A DNA stretch of 64,000 nucleotides. It comes from Patescibacteria group bacterium (GTDB lineage: Bacteria; Patescibacteriota; Patescibacteriia; Patescibacteriales; Patescibacteriaceae). How positions within the stretch are numbered: position 1 is the stretch's first letter; each line of letters begins with the position of its first letter. The translations under genes were made by a program, and so were the position numbers. Shown here one piece after another: positions 9,344 through 16,809 of this stretch. Location of the stretch: the NCBI GenBank assembly GCA_028704945.1, contig JAQWEL010000003.1:72037-136036 (forward strand), written 5' to 3'. Under the pieces are notes generated by a model. That model was not told where the DNA came from. It saw nothing but the letters and a program-made list of their open reading frames with translations, and ran no database searches.

Positions 9344-10486
9344 ATGTATAAAATAGTTAAACGAAGTAAAGCAAGTCAAGCCAGAAAAGGTAAATTGCAA
9401 ACCGCTCATGGTATTTTGGAAACACCCTTTTTTATGCCGGTGGCTACTCAAGGCACAGTCAAATTTATTAGTACCGAAGATGTCCGTGATTTAGGTTCTA
9501 AAATAATTTTATCCAACACTTATCATTTGATGCTTCGTCCGGGTGAAAAGTATTTAAAGAAATTTGGTGGCTTACATAAATTTGCCGATTGGCACGGATC
9601 GATTTTGACTGATTCGGGTGGCTTTCAAATTTTTTCTTTAGCTGGTCAAAAGAATAAATCAGAAAAGATGGTTAAGTTGTCCGAAGAAGGTGTGGAATTC
9701 AAATCTTATGTAGACGGTTCCAAACATTTTCTTACGCCAGAGCGTTGCGTTGATATCCAGCGTGATTTTGGCGTTGATATTGCTGTAGTTTTAGATGAAT
9801 GCGTGGCTTTGCCGGCTGCCAGAAAATATGTTGAGGAGTCAGTTGAGTTAACTACTCGCTGGGCTAATCGAGCCAAAAAATATCATCAGAAAATAAAAGG
9901 CAAAAAACCTTTATTGTTTTGTGTAGTGCAGGGTGGTCTGGAAAAAGATTTGCGTTTAAAGAGCGCTAAAGATTTAAGCGCTTTGGATTTTGATGGTTAC
10001 AATATTGGAGGTTTGTCAGTCGGAGAATCAAACGAGGAGATGTATCAAGTTTTAGATTACCTACTACCGGCTATGCCTGATTTAAAGCCGCGTTATTTGA
10101 TGGGTGTTGGTTATCCGGAAAACATCATTGAAGCAGTTAAGCGAGGTGTTGATATGTTTGATTGTGTTATCCCGACTCGTGAAGGCAGGCATGGACGCTT
10201 GTTTGCTTTTAAAAAGGGTCACGAAGTTAAAATTGCTAAGGCTTTGGTGAGTAAAAAAATCAATCAAGGTGATTTTTATGAATGTTTAAATATTAATAAT
10301 GCTAAGTTTGCTAATGATAAAACGCCGATTAACCCCAATTCGAAAATTCCCGAATTAAAAAATTTAAGCAAAGCTTATTTATATTATTTGATTAAAATCG
10401 GTGAACCGCTTGGATTGCGTTTGGCTAGTTTGAATAATTTAGAATTTTATCTAAATTTAATGACTTGTATTCGCAAAAGTATCTAA
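9344..10486 (+). CDS. tgt: tRNA-guanine transglycosylase
   Basis: 380 residues across the bacterial TGT family. It exchanges G34 of GUN-anticodon tRNAs for preQ1. Seen: DSGGFQ with the general-base Asp, LDECVALP with Asp and Cys of the preQ1 pocket, CVVQGG, GGLSVGE, and DCVIPTREGRHG with the nucleophilic Asp. Unusual: the C-terminal zinc site is gone. Where the family has C-x-C-x2-C followed 26 residues later by His, this protein reads NSKIPEL and then SLNNL, so all four ligands are replaced. The fold around it (SKAYLYYL, LGLRLASLNNLEFY) is kept. It starts 4 bases after the previous stop. No queuosine synthesis genes are in the window. Confidence 0.93.
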   Translation: MYKIVKRSKASQARKGKLQTAHGILETPFFMPVATQGTVKFISTEDVRDLGSKIILSNTYHLMLRPGEKYLKKFGGLHKFADWHGSILTDSGGFQIFSLAGQKNKSEKMVKLSEEGVEFKSYVDGSKHFLTPERCVDIQRDFGVDIAVVLDECVALPAARKYVEESVELTTRWANRAKKYHQKIKGKKPLLFCVVQGGLEKDLRLKSAKDLSALDFDGYNIGGLSVGESNEEMYQVLDYLLPAMPDLKPRYLMGVGYPENIIEAVKRGVDMFDCVIPTREGRHGRLFAFKKGHEVKIAKALVSKKINQGDFYECLNINNAKFANDKTPINPNSKIPELKNLSKAYLYYLIKIGEPLGLRLASLNNLEFYLNLMTCIRKSI

Positions 10487-10509
10487 GATTTTTTTATAAT
10501 TTATAAAAT

Positions 10510-10609
10510 AATAATGATTATAGTATAGGGATTCGTTCAAATTATCCCGCAGAACTGAAGTCCTGCGGGATAATTCAATCCACTCTATCCCTATACTATA
10601 GTCATTATT
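10510..10609. repeat. Nested inverted-repeat element, copy B
   Basis: The outer inverted repeat has 22-bp arms (10510-10531 with 10588-10609, one mismatch that would be a G-T pair). It encloses a perfect 12-bp inner repeat, ATTATCCCGCAG (10541-10552) with CTGCGGGATAAT (10563-10574). The left spacer has 9 nt, the loop 10 nt and the right spacer 13 nt, the same layout as 711-817. The right spacers resemble each other (AATGCCTCTC in A, AATCCACTCT in B) while all stems differ. It lies between tgt and the alaS promoter. Confidence 0.75.
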
Positions 10610-10636
10610 GCTGAATCACTTCTCTAAATTTTAACC

Positions 10637-10665
10637 TTGTCAAAACAAGCTTTATGGTTTATATT
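10637..10665 (+). promoter_or_regulatory. Probable alaS promoter
   Basis: TTGTCA (10637-10642), 17-bp spacer, TATATT (10660-10665). Expected start near 10672, about 27 bases before the alaS ATG. Confidence 0.55.
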
Positions 10666-10698
10666 AGTATTAATTTATAATATTTTTATAGTAATAAC

Positions 10699-12483
10699 AT
10701 GATAAACGCGCAAACAATAAGAAATAAATTCCTTGATTTTTTCAAGACTAAGGGCCATAGCATTATCCCAGGCGCTTCATTGATTCCAGAAAATGATCCG
10801 ACGGTTTTGTTTACTACTGCTGGTATGCATCCTTTAGTGCCTTATTTATTGGGTGAAAAACATCCAGCCGGCACTCGTTTAGCAGATGTTCAAAAATGTA
10901 TTCGCACTGGCGATATTGACGAAGTTGGTGACAAGACTCACTTAACTTGTTTTGAAATGCTTGGTAACTGGTCTTTGGGTGATTATTTTAAAGACGACTC
11001 CATTGCTTGGAGTTGGGAATTTTTGACTGAAGAAAAATGGCTAAATTTAGATAAAAATAGATTGGCAGTTAGTGTTTTTGAAGGTGATGAAAACGTGCCG
11101 TTTGACCAAGAATCTTATGATCTTTGGTTAAAAATTGGTGTTAAATCGGAAAGAATCGTTAGATTAGGTAAGGCAGATAATTGGTGGGGTCCAGCTGGAC
11201 AAACCGGACCATGCGGACCAGATACTGAAATTTTTTACTGGACTGGTTCAGAAGCAGCTCCAGAAGTTTATAACCCTGAAGATAAACGCTGGGTAGAAAT
11301 TTGGAACAATGTTTTTATGGCTTATAACAAGACGATCGACGGTAAGTTTGAGCCCTTAAGTCAAAAAAACGTTGATACCGGCATGGGTTTAGAGCGTATT
11401 TTGTGCATGGTAAATAATATTAATGATGTTTATGCAACTGATTTATTCAGCGATGCCATTAAAAAAATAGCTGAACTTTCCGGTAAAACTTACTCGGATA
11501 ATGAAAAAGCTTTTAGAATTGTGGCTGATCATATTAAGGCCGCCACCATGATTATCGGCGACCCTAAAGGTGTTAGCCCATCTAACACTGATCAAGGCTA
11601 TGTTGTTCGTAAGCTTATTAGAAGGGCTGTTCGCTTTAGCCTGATGCTGGAAATTAATTCAAAAATAGATATTACTACCGAATTAGCTAATATTTATATT
11701 GATAACAATAAAGAACAATATCCAGAATTAGAGAAAAACAAAGATTATATTTTAAGAGAGCTTAAGAAAGAAGAATATAAGTTTAAAGAGACCTTGGAAA
11801 AAGGTTTAAGAATTTTTGCCAAAGTTACTGAAAATTTATCAGATAAACTAATTCCAGCTGTGAGCGCCTTTGATTTATACCAAACTTACGGCTTTCCTTT
11901 AGAAATGACCTTAGAGTTAGCCAAGGAAAGAGGTTTTGAGGTTGATGCTAAGGGTTTTGAGGAAGAATTAGTCAAACATCAAGAGCTTTCCAGAACAGCC
12001 AGCGCCGGTAAATTCAAGGGCGGTTTAGCTGATAATTCAGAAGAAACCACCAAATTACATACTGCCACCCATTTATTATTAGCTGCTTTAAGAACAGTTT
12101 TGGGCGACCACGTTTATCAGAAAGGCTCTAATATTACAGCTGATAGGTTAAGGTTAGATTTTTCTCATGCTCAAAAAATGACTGATGAAGAAAAGCAAAA
12201 AGTAGAAGATTTAGTAAATCATGCTATTAAGGCTGAATTACCAATTATTTGTCAATTGACCAGCTTAGACGTTGCTAAAAAGTCCGGTGCTATGGGTGTT
12301 TTTGACTCAAAATACCAAGATCAAGTAAAAGTTTATACAGTCGGCCAAGGAGATCAAATCTTTAGTTCAGAAATATGTGGCGGACCTCATGTAGATAACA
12401 CTAAAGAACTCAAAAGCTTTAAGATATTAAAAGAGGAAGCTTCATCGGCCGGAGTTAGACGTATAAAAGCCATTATTGGCTAA
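10699..12483 (+). CDS. alaS: Alanyl-tRNA synthetase, short form without the C-terminal domain
   Basis: Charges tRNA-Ala with alanine. The class II catalytic core is intact (motif 1 region FFKTKGHSIIPGASL, motif 2 TCFEMLGNWSLGDYF, motif 3 VDTGMGLERI). The tRNA-binding middle domain and the editing domain follow, with zinc/catalytic motifs HTATHLL and SSEICGGPH. The protein stops right after SAGVRRIKAI at 594 residues, whereas usual bacterial AlaRS has about 870. The oligomerisation helix and C-Ala (DHHA1-like) domain are therefore absent. The next base-paired feature is a promoter, so this is a natural end and not a frameshift. Confidence 0.93.
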   Translation: MINAQTIRNKFLDFFKTKGHSIIPGASLIPENDPTVLFTTAGMHPLVPYLLGEKHPAGTRLADVQKCIRTGDIDEVGDKTHLTCFEMLGNWSLGDYFKDDSIAWSWEFLTEEKWLNLDKNRLAVSVFEGDENVPFDQESYDLWLKIGVKSERIVRLGKADNWWGPAGQTGPCGPDTEIFYWTGSEAAPEVYNPEDKRWVEIWNNVFMAYNKTIDGKFEPLSQKNVDTGMGLERILCMVNNINDVYATDLFSDAIKKIAELSGKTYSDNEKAFRIVADHIKAATMIIGDPKGVSPSNTDQGYVVRKLIRRAVRFSLMLEINSKIDITTELANIYIDNNKEQYPELEKNKDYILRELKKEEYKFKETLEKGLRIFAKVTENLSDKLIPAVSAFDLYQTYGFPLEMTLELAKERGFEVDAKGFEEELVKHQELSRTASAGKFKGGLADNSEETTKLHTATHLLLAALRTVLGDHVYQKGSNITADRLRLDFSHAQKMTDEEKQKVEDLVNHAIKAELPIICQLTSLDVAKKSGAMGVFDSKYQDQVKVYTVGQGDQIFSSEICGGPHVDNTKELKSFKILKEEASSAGVRRIKAIIG

Positions 12484-12526
12484 TCTTAGTTAAAATTTAT
12501 TATTTATTAAATATTAGCTAAAATAC

Positions 12527-12555
12527 TTGACAATTACTGAGATTAACTATATAAT
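12527..12555 (+). promoter_or_regulatory. Consensus promoter of the infA-rpsI operon
   Basis: TTGACA (12527-12532), exactly 17 bp, TATAAT (12550-12555): a perfect sigma-70-type promoter. The start is expected near 12562, giving a leader of about 90 bases before infA. Confidence 0.85.
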
Positions 12556-12599
12556 TAGCAAAGACAATAAATTATTTTAAGTAATAATTTGTTCGTTTT

Positions 12600-12640
12600 G
12601 TTAGTTTTGGTAACTAACTTTATCTTACCAAAATTTTTTT
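12600..12640 (+). promoter_or_regulatory. Candidate attenuator in the infA operon leader
   Basis: Two mutually exclusive hairpins. The first pairs GTTAGTT (12600-12606) with AACTAAC (12612-12618). The second pairs TTTTGGTAA (12605-12613) with TTACCAAAA (12625-12633) and is followed at once by seven T (12634-12640), a textbook terminator. The first uses the 5' arm of the second, so it can act as an antiterminator. Both lie between the consensus promoter and infA. Confidence 0.55.
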
Positions 12641-12653
12641 AGTTCTAAAATTA

Positions 12654-12881
12654 ATGTTAGAAAACAGCAATTCAAAAGAATTTATCGAAGTGGTCGGTGA
12701 AATCGTTGAAATGATGCCCGGCACATCTTTTAAGGTGCGTTTGGCCAACGACCATGAAATTCTGGCCCATTTATCGGGCAAAATGCGAATGAATAAAATC
12801 CGGCTCACTTATGGTGACAAAGTTAAGGTTCAAATGAGTCCTTACGATTTGACCAAGGGACGGATTATATTCAGACTATAA
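12654..12881 (+). CDS. infA: Translation initiation factor IF-1
   Basis: 75 residues, one OB-fold. It has the family motifs [31 protein letters not shown] and the C-terminal [13 protein letters not shown]. It binds the 30S A site during initiation. First gene of the core operon. The ATG is preceded only by A/T-rich sequence, with no Shine-Dalgarno. The N-terminus carries a few residues more than E. coli IF-1. Confidence 0.96.
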   Translation: MLENSNSKEFIEVVGEIVEMMPGTSFKVRLANDHEILAHLSGKMRMNKIRLTYGDKVKVQMSPYDLTKGRIIFRL

Positions 12882-12916
12882 TCAATTTTATTTTTTATTT
12901 ATTTTAAATTTATATT

Positions 12917-13030
12917 ATGAAGGTTAGAGCTAGCGTGAAAAAAATCTGCAAAGATTGCAAAGTCCTTCGCAGAAAAGGCCGCGTCTGTGTCATCTGCATC
13001 AACCCGAAGCATAAACAAAGACAAGGTTAA
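12917..13030 (+). CDS. rpmJ: Large ribosomal subunit protein bL36
   Basis: 37 residues: [20 protein letters not shown], then the rest of the L36 zinc ribbon, with ligands CKDC near residue 11 and C-x4-H (CINPKH) near residues 27-32. It binds 23S rRNA in the large subunit. The place between infA and rpsM is the standard bacterial gene order, which makes the call secure despite its length. Confidence 0.95.
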   Translation: MKVRASVKKICKDCKVLRRKGRVCVICINPKHKQRQG

Positions 13031-13050
13031 CCTTTAATTAATTAAAAATT

Positions 13051-13443
13051 ATGGCAGTACGTATTTCCGGCGTTGTTATTCCCAACGACAAAAGGGTAGA
13101 GATCTCGTTGACCTACATTTTTGGTATCGGATTGAAAGTTTCTCAGCGAACATTAGCTGAATTAAAGATCAATCCAGACACCAGAGTTAAGGATTTAACC
13201 GAAGAAGAAGTCAACAAGCTTAGATCCCACATTGAAAAGAATTTAAAAGTTGAAGGAGATTTAAGGAGAGAAGTCTCAAGCAACATTAAGCGTTTAAAGG
13301 AAATAGGAACTTTCCGCGGATCCAGGCATGCTAAAAAGTTGCCAGCTCGCGGACAGCGCACTAAGACCAATAACCGCACTGTCAGAGGAAATGTCCGCAG
13401 AACCATGGGTTCGGGCAAAAAACCGATAGGACAGAAAACCTAA
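13051..13443 (+). CDS. rpsM: Small ribosomal subunit protein uS13
   Basis: 130 residues. The helix-two-turn-helix part reads [19 protein letters not shown]; the basic tail contains [20 protein letters not shown], the conserved head-of-30S contact region. Usual length is about 120. It follows rpmJ by 20 bases in the core operon, without a visible Shine-Dalgarno. Confidence 0.97.
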   Translation: MAVRISGVVIPNDKRVEISLTYIFGIGLKVSQRTLAELKINPDTRVKDLTEEEVNKLRSHIEKNLKVEGDLRREVSSNIKRLKEIGTFRGSRHAKKLPARGQRTKTNNRTVRGNVRRTMGSGKKPIGQKT

Positions 13444-13490
13444 AGATTGGTAAAATCTTATAACTAAAAAGTTAAAGTCAACTAATTATT

Positions 13491-14066
13491 ATGTCAGAAG
13501 AAAAAAAGACCAAAACTGAAGAAGTGAAGTTGACCGAAACCGTCCAGGCGGACGATGTTTTTAACATCGATGACGCGCCGGTTGAAAAAACCGTTGTCAA
13601 AAAAGACGATATGGACGATTTGCCGGAAGACATCAAGAAGAAATTGGAAAAAAATAAAATTGCTCGCAATGCTAAGGCAAAAAAGAGCAAATCAAAAAAA
13701 GCCAAAAAAGCCGACAGAAAGGTGACTATTGGAAAAGTTTTTATTAATTCCACTTATAACAATACCATTATTACCATTACTGATTTAGAAGGTAATGTTA
13801 TTTCTTGGGCCAACGCCGGTTTAGCCGGATTTAAGGGACCGAAAAAATCAACTCCTTACGCTGCTCAAATCATCACTAAAATTGCCTGTATCCGCGCCAA
13901 GGAAATGGGCCTCACTGAAGTTAGCGTTTTTATTAAAGGTGTCGGAACTGGTCGCGAATCAGCTGTCCGCGCTTTAAACGCCAACGGATTGAATGTTACT
14001 TATATTAAGGATATTACTCCTATCCCGCATAATGGCTGTCGCGCCAGAAAGCCGCGCAGAGTTTAA
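13491..14066 (+). CDS. rpsK: Small ribosomal subunit protein uS11 with a long charged N-terminal extension
   Basis: The S11 core begins near residue 73 ([20 protein letters not shown]) and contains [13 protein letters not shown] and the C-terminal [13 protein letters not shown], which binds 16S rRNA at the platform. The 191-residue length exceeds the usual 125-130 because of an N-terminal extension of about 70 residues. It is first acidic and Thr/Val-rich, then Lys/Ala-rich ([17 protein letters not shown]), so probably disordered. The ATG at 13491 is the only plausible start before the extension, though internal initiation cannot be excluded. Confidence 0.95.
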   Translation: MSEEKKTKTEEVKLTETVQADDVFNIDDAPVEKTVVKKDDMDDLPEDIKKKLEKNKIARNAKAKKSKSKKAKKADRKVTIGKVFINSTYNNTIITITDLEGNVISWANAGLAGFKGPKKSTPYAAQIITKIACIRAKEMGLTEVSVFIKGVGTGRESAVRALNANGLNVTYIKDITPIPHNGCRARKPRRV

Positions 14067-14087
14067 TTAAGCATTTAGATTAAAGAT

Positions 14088-14711
14088 ATGAACAATACAG
14101 AAGCAAAATGCAAATTGTGCCGTGCGGCCGGTAAAAAGTTAATGCTCAAAGGCATTAAATGTACTTCCGGAAAATGTGTTTTAAACTCCCGCAATTACGG
14201 CCCAGGCATCCATGGTCATAAGAGAAAAAATAAAGTCAGTCAATATGGCCAACAACTCGCTGAAAAGCAAAAAGCTAAAAGAATGTATGGTATGCGCGAA
14301 AAGCAGTTCAGAATTTTCTTTGAACGCGCTCAGAAACGTGGCGATGCCGGTGAGAATTTCTTAAGAATGTTAGAAATGCGCCTTGACAATGTCATCTATC
14401 GTTTTGGTTTGGCCTCTTCCCGAGCTCAAGCCAGACAGATGGTTAGCCATGGCATGTTTACCGTTAATAAAATTAAGGTTAATATCGCTTCCTATCTGGT
14501 TAAGCCAAGCGATGTAATCGAGGTTCGCACCAACAAGCGTAATAAAAAACTTTTCACCGATATGGCTGAAAAGGTTAAAAAATCTCAGGTTCCTGGTTGG
14601 CTCAATTTTGATGCCAAAGAAGATACTTTTAAGATTTTACATGCTCCTAAAGCAGATGATCTTGATAAATCTATCAATAGCCAGGCTATCGTCGAATTTT
14701 ATTCTAAATAA
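14088..14711 (+). CDS. rpsD: Small ribosomal subunit protein uS4, zinc-binding type
   Basis: 207 residues. The N-terminal zinc motif CKLC followed by C..GKC (residues 8-31) marks the C+ form of S4. The S4 RNA-binding domain holds RLDNVIYRFGLASSRAQARQ and VSHGMFTVNKIKVN. It nucleates 30S assembly. In many bacteria S4 represses its own operon, which makes the leader and the rpoA Shine-Dalgarno hairpin downstream worth attention. Standard position between rpsK and rpoA. Confidence 0.97.
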   Translation: MNNTEAKCKLCRAAGKKLMLKGIKCTSGKCVLNSRNYGPGIHGHKRKNKVSQYGQQLAEKQKAKRMYGMREKQFRIFFERAQKRGDAGENFLRMLEMRLDNVIYRFGLASSRAQARQMVSHGMFTVNKIKVNIASYLVKPSDVIEVRTNKRNKKLFTDMAEKVKKSQVPGWLNFDAKEDTFKILHAPKADDLDKSINSQAIVEFYSK

Positions 14712-14720
14712 TAAATAGCG

Positions 14721-14746
14721 CCTAAGCGCGCCAGCTCTTAGGAGGT
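14721..14746 (+). promoter_or_regulatory. Strong Shine-Dalgarno of rpoA partly sequestered in a hairpin
   Basis: CCTAAG (14721-14726) pairs with CTTAGG (14737-14742), whose end is part of TTAGGAGGT (14738-14746). This is one of the few near-perfect Shine-Dalgarno sequences in the operon, 11 bases before the rpoA ATG. The stem could lower rpoA translation until it is opened. Confidence 0.45.
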
Positions 14747-14757
14747 AGGAAATTTAT

Positions 14758-15471
14758 ATGAGCAACATAGCTTTACCTAAGAAAATTGAGTTTGTCGAAG
14801 GTGACAAACCAAATCACAAAAAGGTCGTCATTGATCCGCTTTTTCCGGGTTATGGCGTTACTTTGGGCAACTCTCTCAGAAGAGTTCTGTTGTCTTCTTT
14901 ACACGGCACAGCTGTTGTCGGCGTAAAGATTAAGGGGGCTGATCATGAGTTTATGGCTTTACCAAACGTCAAAGAAGATGTTTTGGAAATCGCCTTAAAC
15001 TTAAAGCAGCTTATCATGAAAATTCATACTGATGAGCCGGTTCGTTTATTTTTGAATGTTAAGGGAGAAAAAGTTGTTACCGCTAAAGACATTGAGAAAA
15101 ATAGTGATGTTGAGATTTTAAATACTGATTTAGTCTTGGCTCATATCACTGATATGGCTGGCAGTTTAGAAATGGAAATAGTGGCTCATCGCGGCATGGG
15201 TTATGAAAGTATTGAAAGCCGTGAAGATCGCAAAAAAGAAATAGGCTACATTGAAATTGATTCGATTTACTCCCCGGTAAGATCAGTCGGCATCAATGTC
15301 GAATATACCCGTGTTGGTAAAATGACCAACTGGGACAAATTAACTTTAGATATTGTTACTAACGGCACCATTACTCCGGAAGAAGCCTTTGATCAATCAG
15401 TTAAGATTTTAATTGATCAGTTCAATGCTTTGACTAAAGAAGGTGGCGCCAAAGAATCCGAAGAGGAGTAA
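14758..15471 (+). CDS. rpoA: RNA polymerase alpha subunit lacking the C-terminal domain
   Basis: 237 residues: the complete N-terminal assembly domain (FPGYGVTLGNSLRRVLLSSL; GYIEIDSIYSPVRSV; the insert domain with VLEIALNLKQL), which dimerises and binds beta and beta'. The protein ends at SVKILIDQFNALTKEG. The linker and alpha-CTD, which bring normal bacterial alpha to about 310-330 residues, are missing, and rplQ begins 11 bases after the stop, so there is no room for them. The polymerase should therefore not read UP elements or contact activators through alpha-CTD. Confidence 0.95.
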   Translation: MSNIALPKKIEFVEGDKPNHKKVVIDPLFPGYGVTLGNSLRRVLLSSLHGTAVVGVKIKGADHEFMALPNVKEDVLEIALNLKQLIMKIHTDEPVRLFLNVKGEKVVTAKDIEKNSDVEILNTDLVLAHITDMAGSLEMEIVAHRGMGYESIESREDRKKEIGYIEIDSIYSPVRSVGINVEYTRVGKMTNWDKLTLDIVTNGTITPEEAFDQSVKILIDQFNALTKEGGAKESEEE

Positions 15472-15482
15472 TATTAAATTTT

Positions 15483-15833
15483 ATGCGTCACAGAATTAAA
15501 GGAAAAACTTTGGGCCGCGAGAAACAACCTCGTGAATTAATGCTCAGGAACTTAGCCTCAAGCATTGTTATGTATGAAAAGGTTAAGACTACTGAAGCTA
15601 AGGCCAAAACCGTGAAGCCGCTCGTGGAGCATTATATCACTGTTTCTAAGAAAGGTGATTTAGCAGCTCGCAGACAGCTTTTAGCCGCTTTACCCCAAGA
15701 ATTAGCCGTTAAGAAATTAATGGAAGTCCTTGGTGCTCGTTATAAAGAACGCGCTGGCGGTTATACCCGCATTGTTAAGCTCGGCGTCAGAGAAGGCGAC
15801 GGCGCTTCAATGGTGCAAATTGAATTAGTCTAA
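15483..15833 (+). CDS. rplQ: Large ribosomal subunit protein bL17
   Basis: 116 residues with the family start MRHRIKGKTLGREKQPREL, LMLRNLASSIVMYEKVKTTE and the C-terminal GGYTRIVKLGVREGDGASM. It is part of the large subunit near the tunnel exit. It follows rpoA in the usual alpha-operon order. Confidence 0.97.
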   Translation: MRHRIKGKTLGREKQPRELMLRNLASSIVMYEKVKTTEAKAKTVKPLVEHYITVSKKGDLAARRQLLAALPQELAVKKLMEVLGARYKERAGGYTRIVKLGVREGDGASMVQIELV

Positions 15834-15844
15834 AAGATAAGAAT

Positions 15845-16204
15845 ATGAATAAAGGCTTTATAAGAACAGTCCAAAAATTTGATGCCACCGGAGAAAGTCT
15901 TGGCCGATTAGCAACTAAAATCGCCATCGCTCTTCGCGGCAAAGATCAGGCTGAATATCAGCCACATTTGGACAGAGGCAGCATCGTTGAAGTTACTAAC
16001 ATCGATCAAGTCAAAATTACCGGTAAGAAATTAGATCAAAAGGTATATCACAGTTTTTCTGGTTATCCAGGCGGTCTAAAGACAAGAAAAATGTCTAAGA
16101 TTTTTTCAGAAAATCCGGCCGATGTCTTGGTTCGCGCTGTTCGTGAAATGCTTCCAGATACTCGTCTCCGCAAAGGTATGATGAAAAGATTAAATATCAA
16201 ATAA
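15845..16204 (+). CDS. rplM: Large ribosomal subunit protein uL13, short form
   Basis: 119 residues against the usual 140 or so. Core motifs present: DATGESLGRLATKIAIALRG, the strand VTNIDQVKITGKK, YHSFSGYPGGLKT, and VRAVREMLPDTRLRKGMMKR. The C-terminal tail after this helix is trimmed. It forms the usual L13-S9 pair with the next gene, one base apart. Confidence 0.95.
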   Translation: MNKGFIRTVQKFDATGESLGRLATKIAIALRGKDQAEYQPHLDRGSIVEVTNIDQVKITGKKLDQKVYHSFSGYPGGLKTRKMSKIFSENPADVLVRAVREMLPDTRLRKGMMKRLNIK

Positions 16205-16205
16205 T

Positions 16206-16664
16206 ATGGCGACTATAGAAAACAAAAAACCTACAGCCAAAGCGCCAGCCAAGGCTAAACCGGCTAAAGCTAATGCCGGAAAATTTACTGCAGTCGTCGG
16301 CAAAAGAAAAAGAGCCGCCGCTCAGATTCGTCTTTTCCAGACCGGTAGCGGTAAAATCATCGTTAACGACAAAGAAGCTAAGACTTATTACTCTGAATCT
16401 GAATTTAACTTGATTGTTACTCCTTTAAAGGAAGCTGGTGTTGAAGAAACTACTGATGTTTCTGTTAAAATTACTGGTGGTGGTAAAAAAGGACAGGCTG
16501 AAGCTATCCGCCATGGCATTGCCAAGGCTTTAGTGGAAATCAACCCAGAACTTCGCCCAGTAATGCGCGCTAAAGGTTGGTTGACTCGTGATGCCCGTAT
16601 TAAAGAGCGCAAAAAACCTGGTTTGCGTAAAGCCAGACGCGCCCCACAATGGAGCAAACGTTAA
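16206..16664 (+). CDS. rpsI: Small ribosomal subunit protein uS9
   Basis: 152 residues. An Ala/Lys/Pro-rich N-terminal extension of about 27 residues precedes the S9 core (AVVGKRKRAAAQIRLFQTG; GGGKKGQAEAIRHGIAKAL). The tail GLRKARRAPQWSKR ends in the conserved Lys-Arg that touches P-site tRNA. Last gene of the core operon, followed by a strong terminator. Confidence 0.97.
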   Translation: MATIENKKPTAKAPAKAKPAKANAGKFTAVVGKRKRAAAQIRLFQTGSGKIIVNDKEAKTYYSESEFNLIVTPLKEAGVEETTDVSVKITGGGKKGQAEAIRHGIAKALVEINPELRPVMRAKGWLTRDARIKERKKPGLRKARRAPQWSKR

Positions 16665-16680
16665 TCATCGAATACTATAT

Positions 16681-16716
16681 AAAAAACCGTTTCAACTGCT
16701 TGTTGAGGCGGTTTTT
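16681..16716 (+). terminator. Terminator of the infA-rpsI operon
   Basis: Arms 16682-16696 and 16702-16716 pair over 15 positions with a few G-U pairs, contain a CCG/CGG core and end in five T. Confidence 0.85.
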
Positions 16717-16734
16717 GCTTACCTTTAATCGTTG

Positions 16735-16763
16735 TTGACATATAGTTATTTTTTATGTATAGT
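16735..16763 (+). promoter_or_regulatory. Promoter of the DMT transporter gene
   Basis: TTGACA (16735-16740), 17 bp, TATAGT (16758-16763). It lies right after the ribosomal-protein terminator. Confidence 0.75.
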
Positions 16764-16809
16764 TAGCCATTAACTAGTTCATTTAAATCATTATAACAGG
16801 GGCAAGCTT

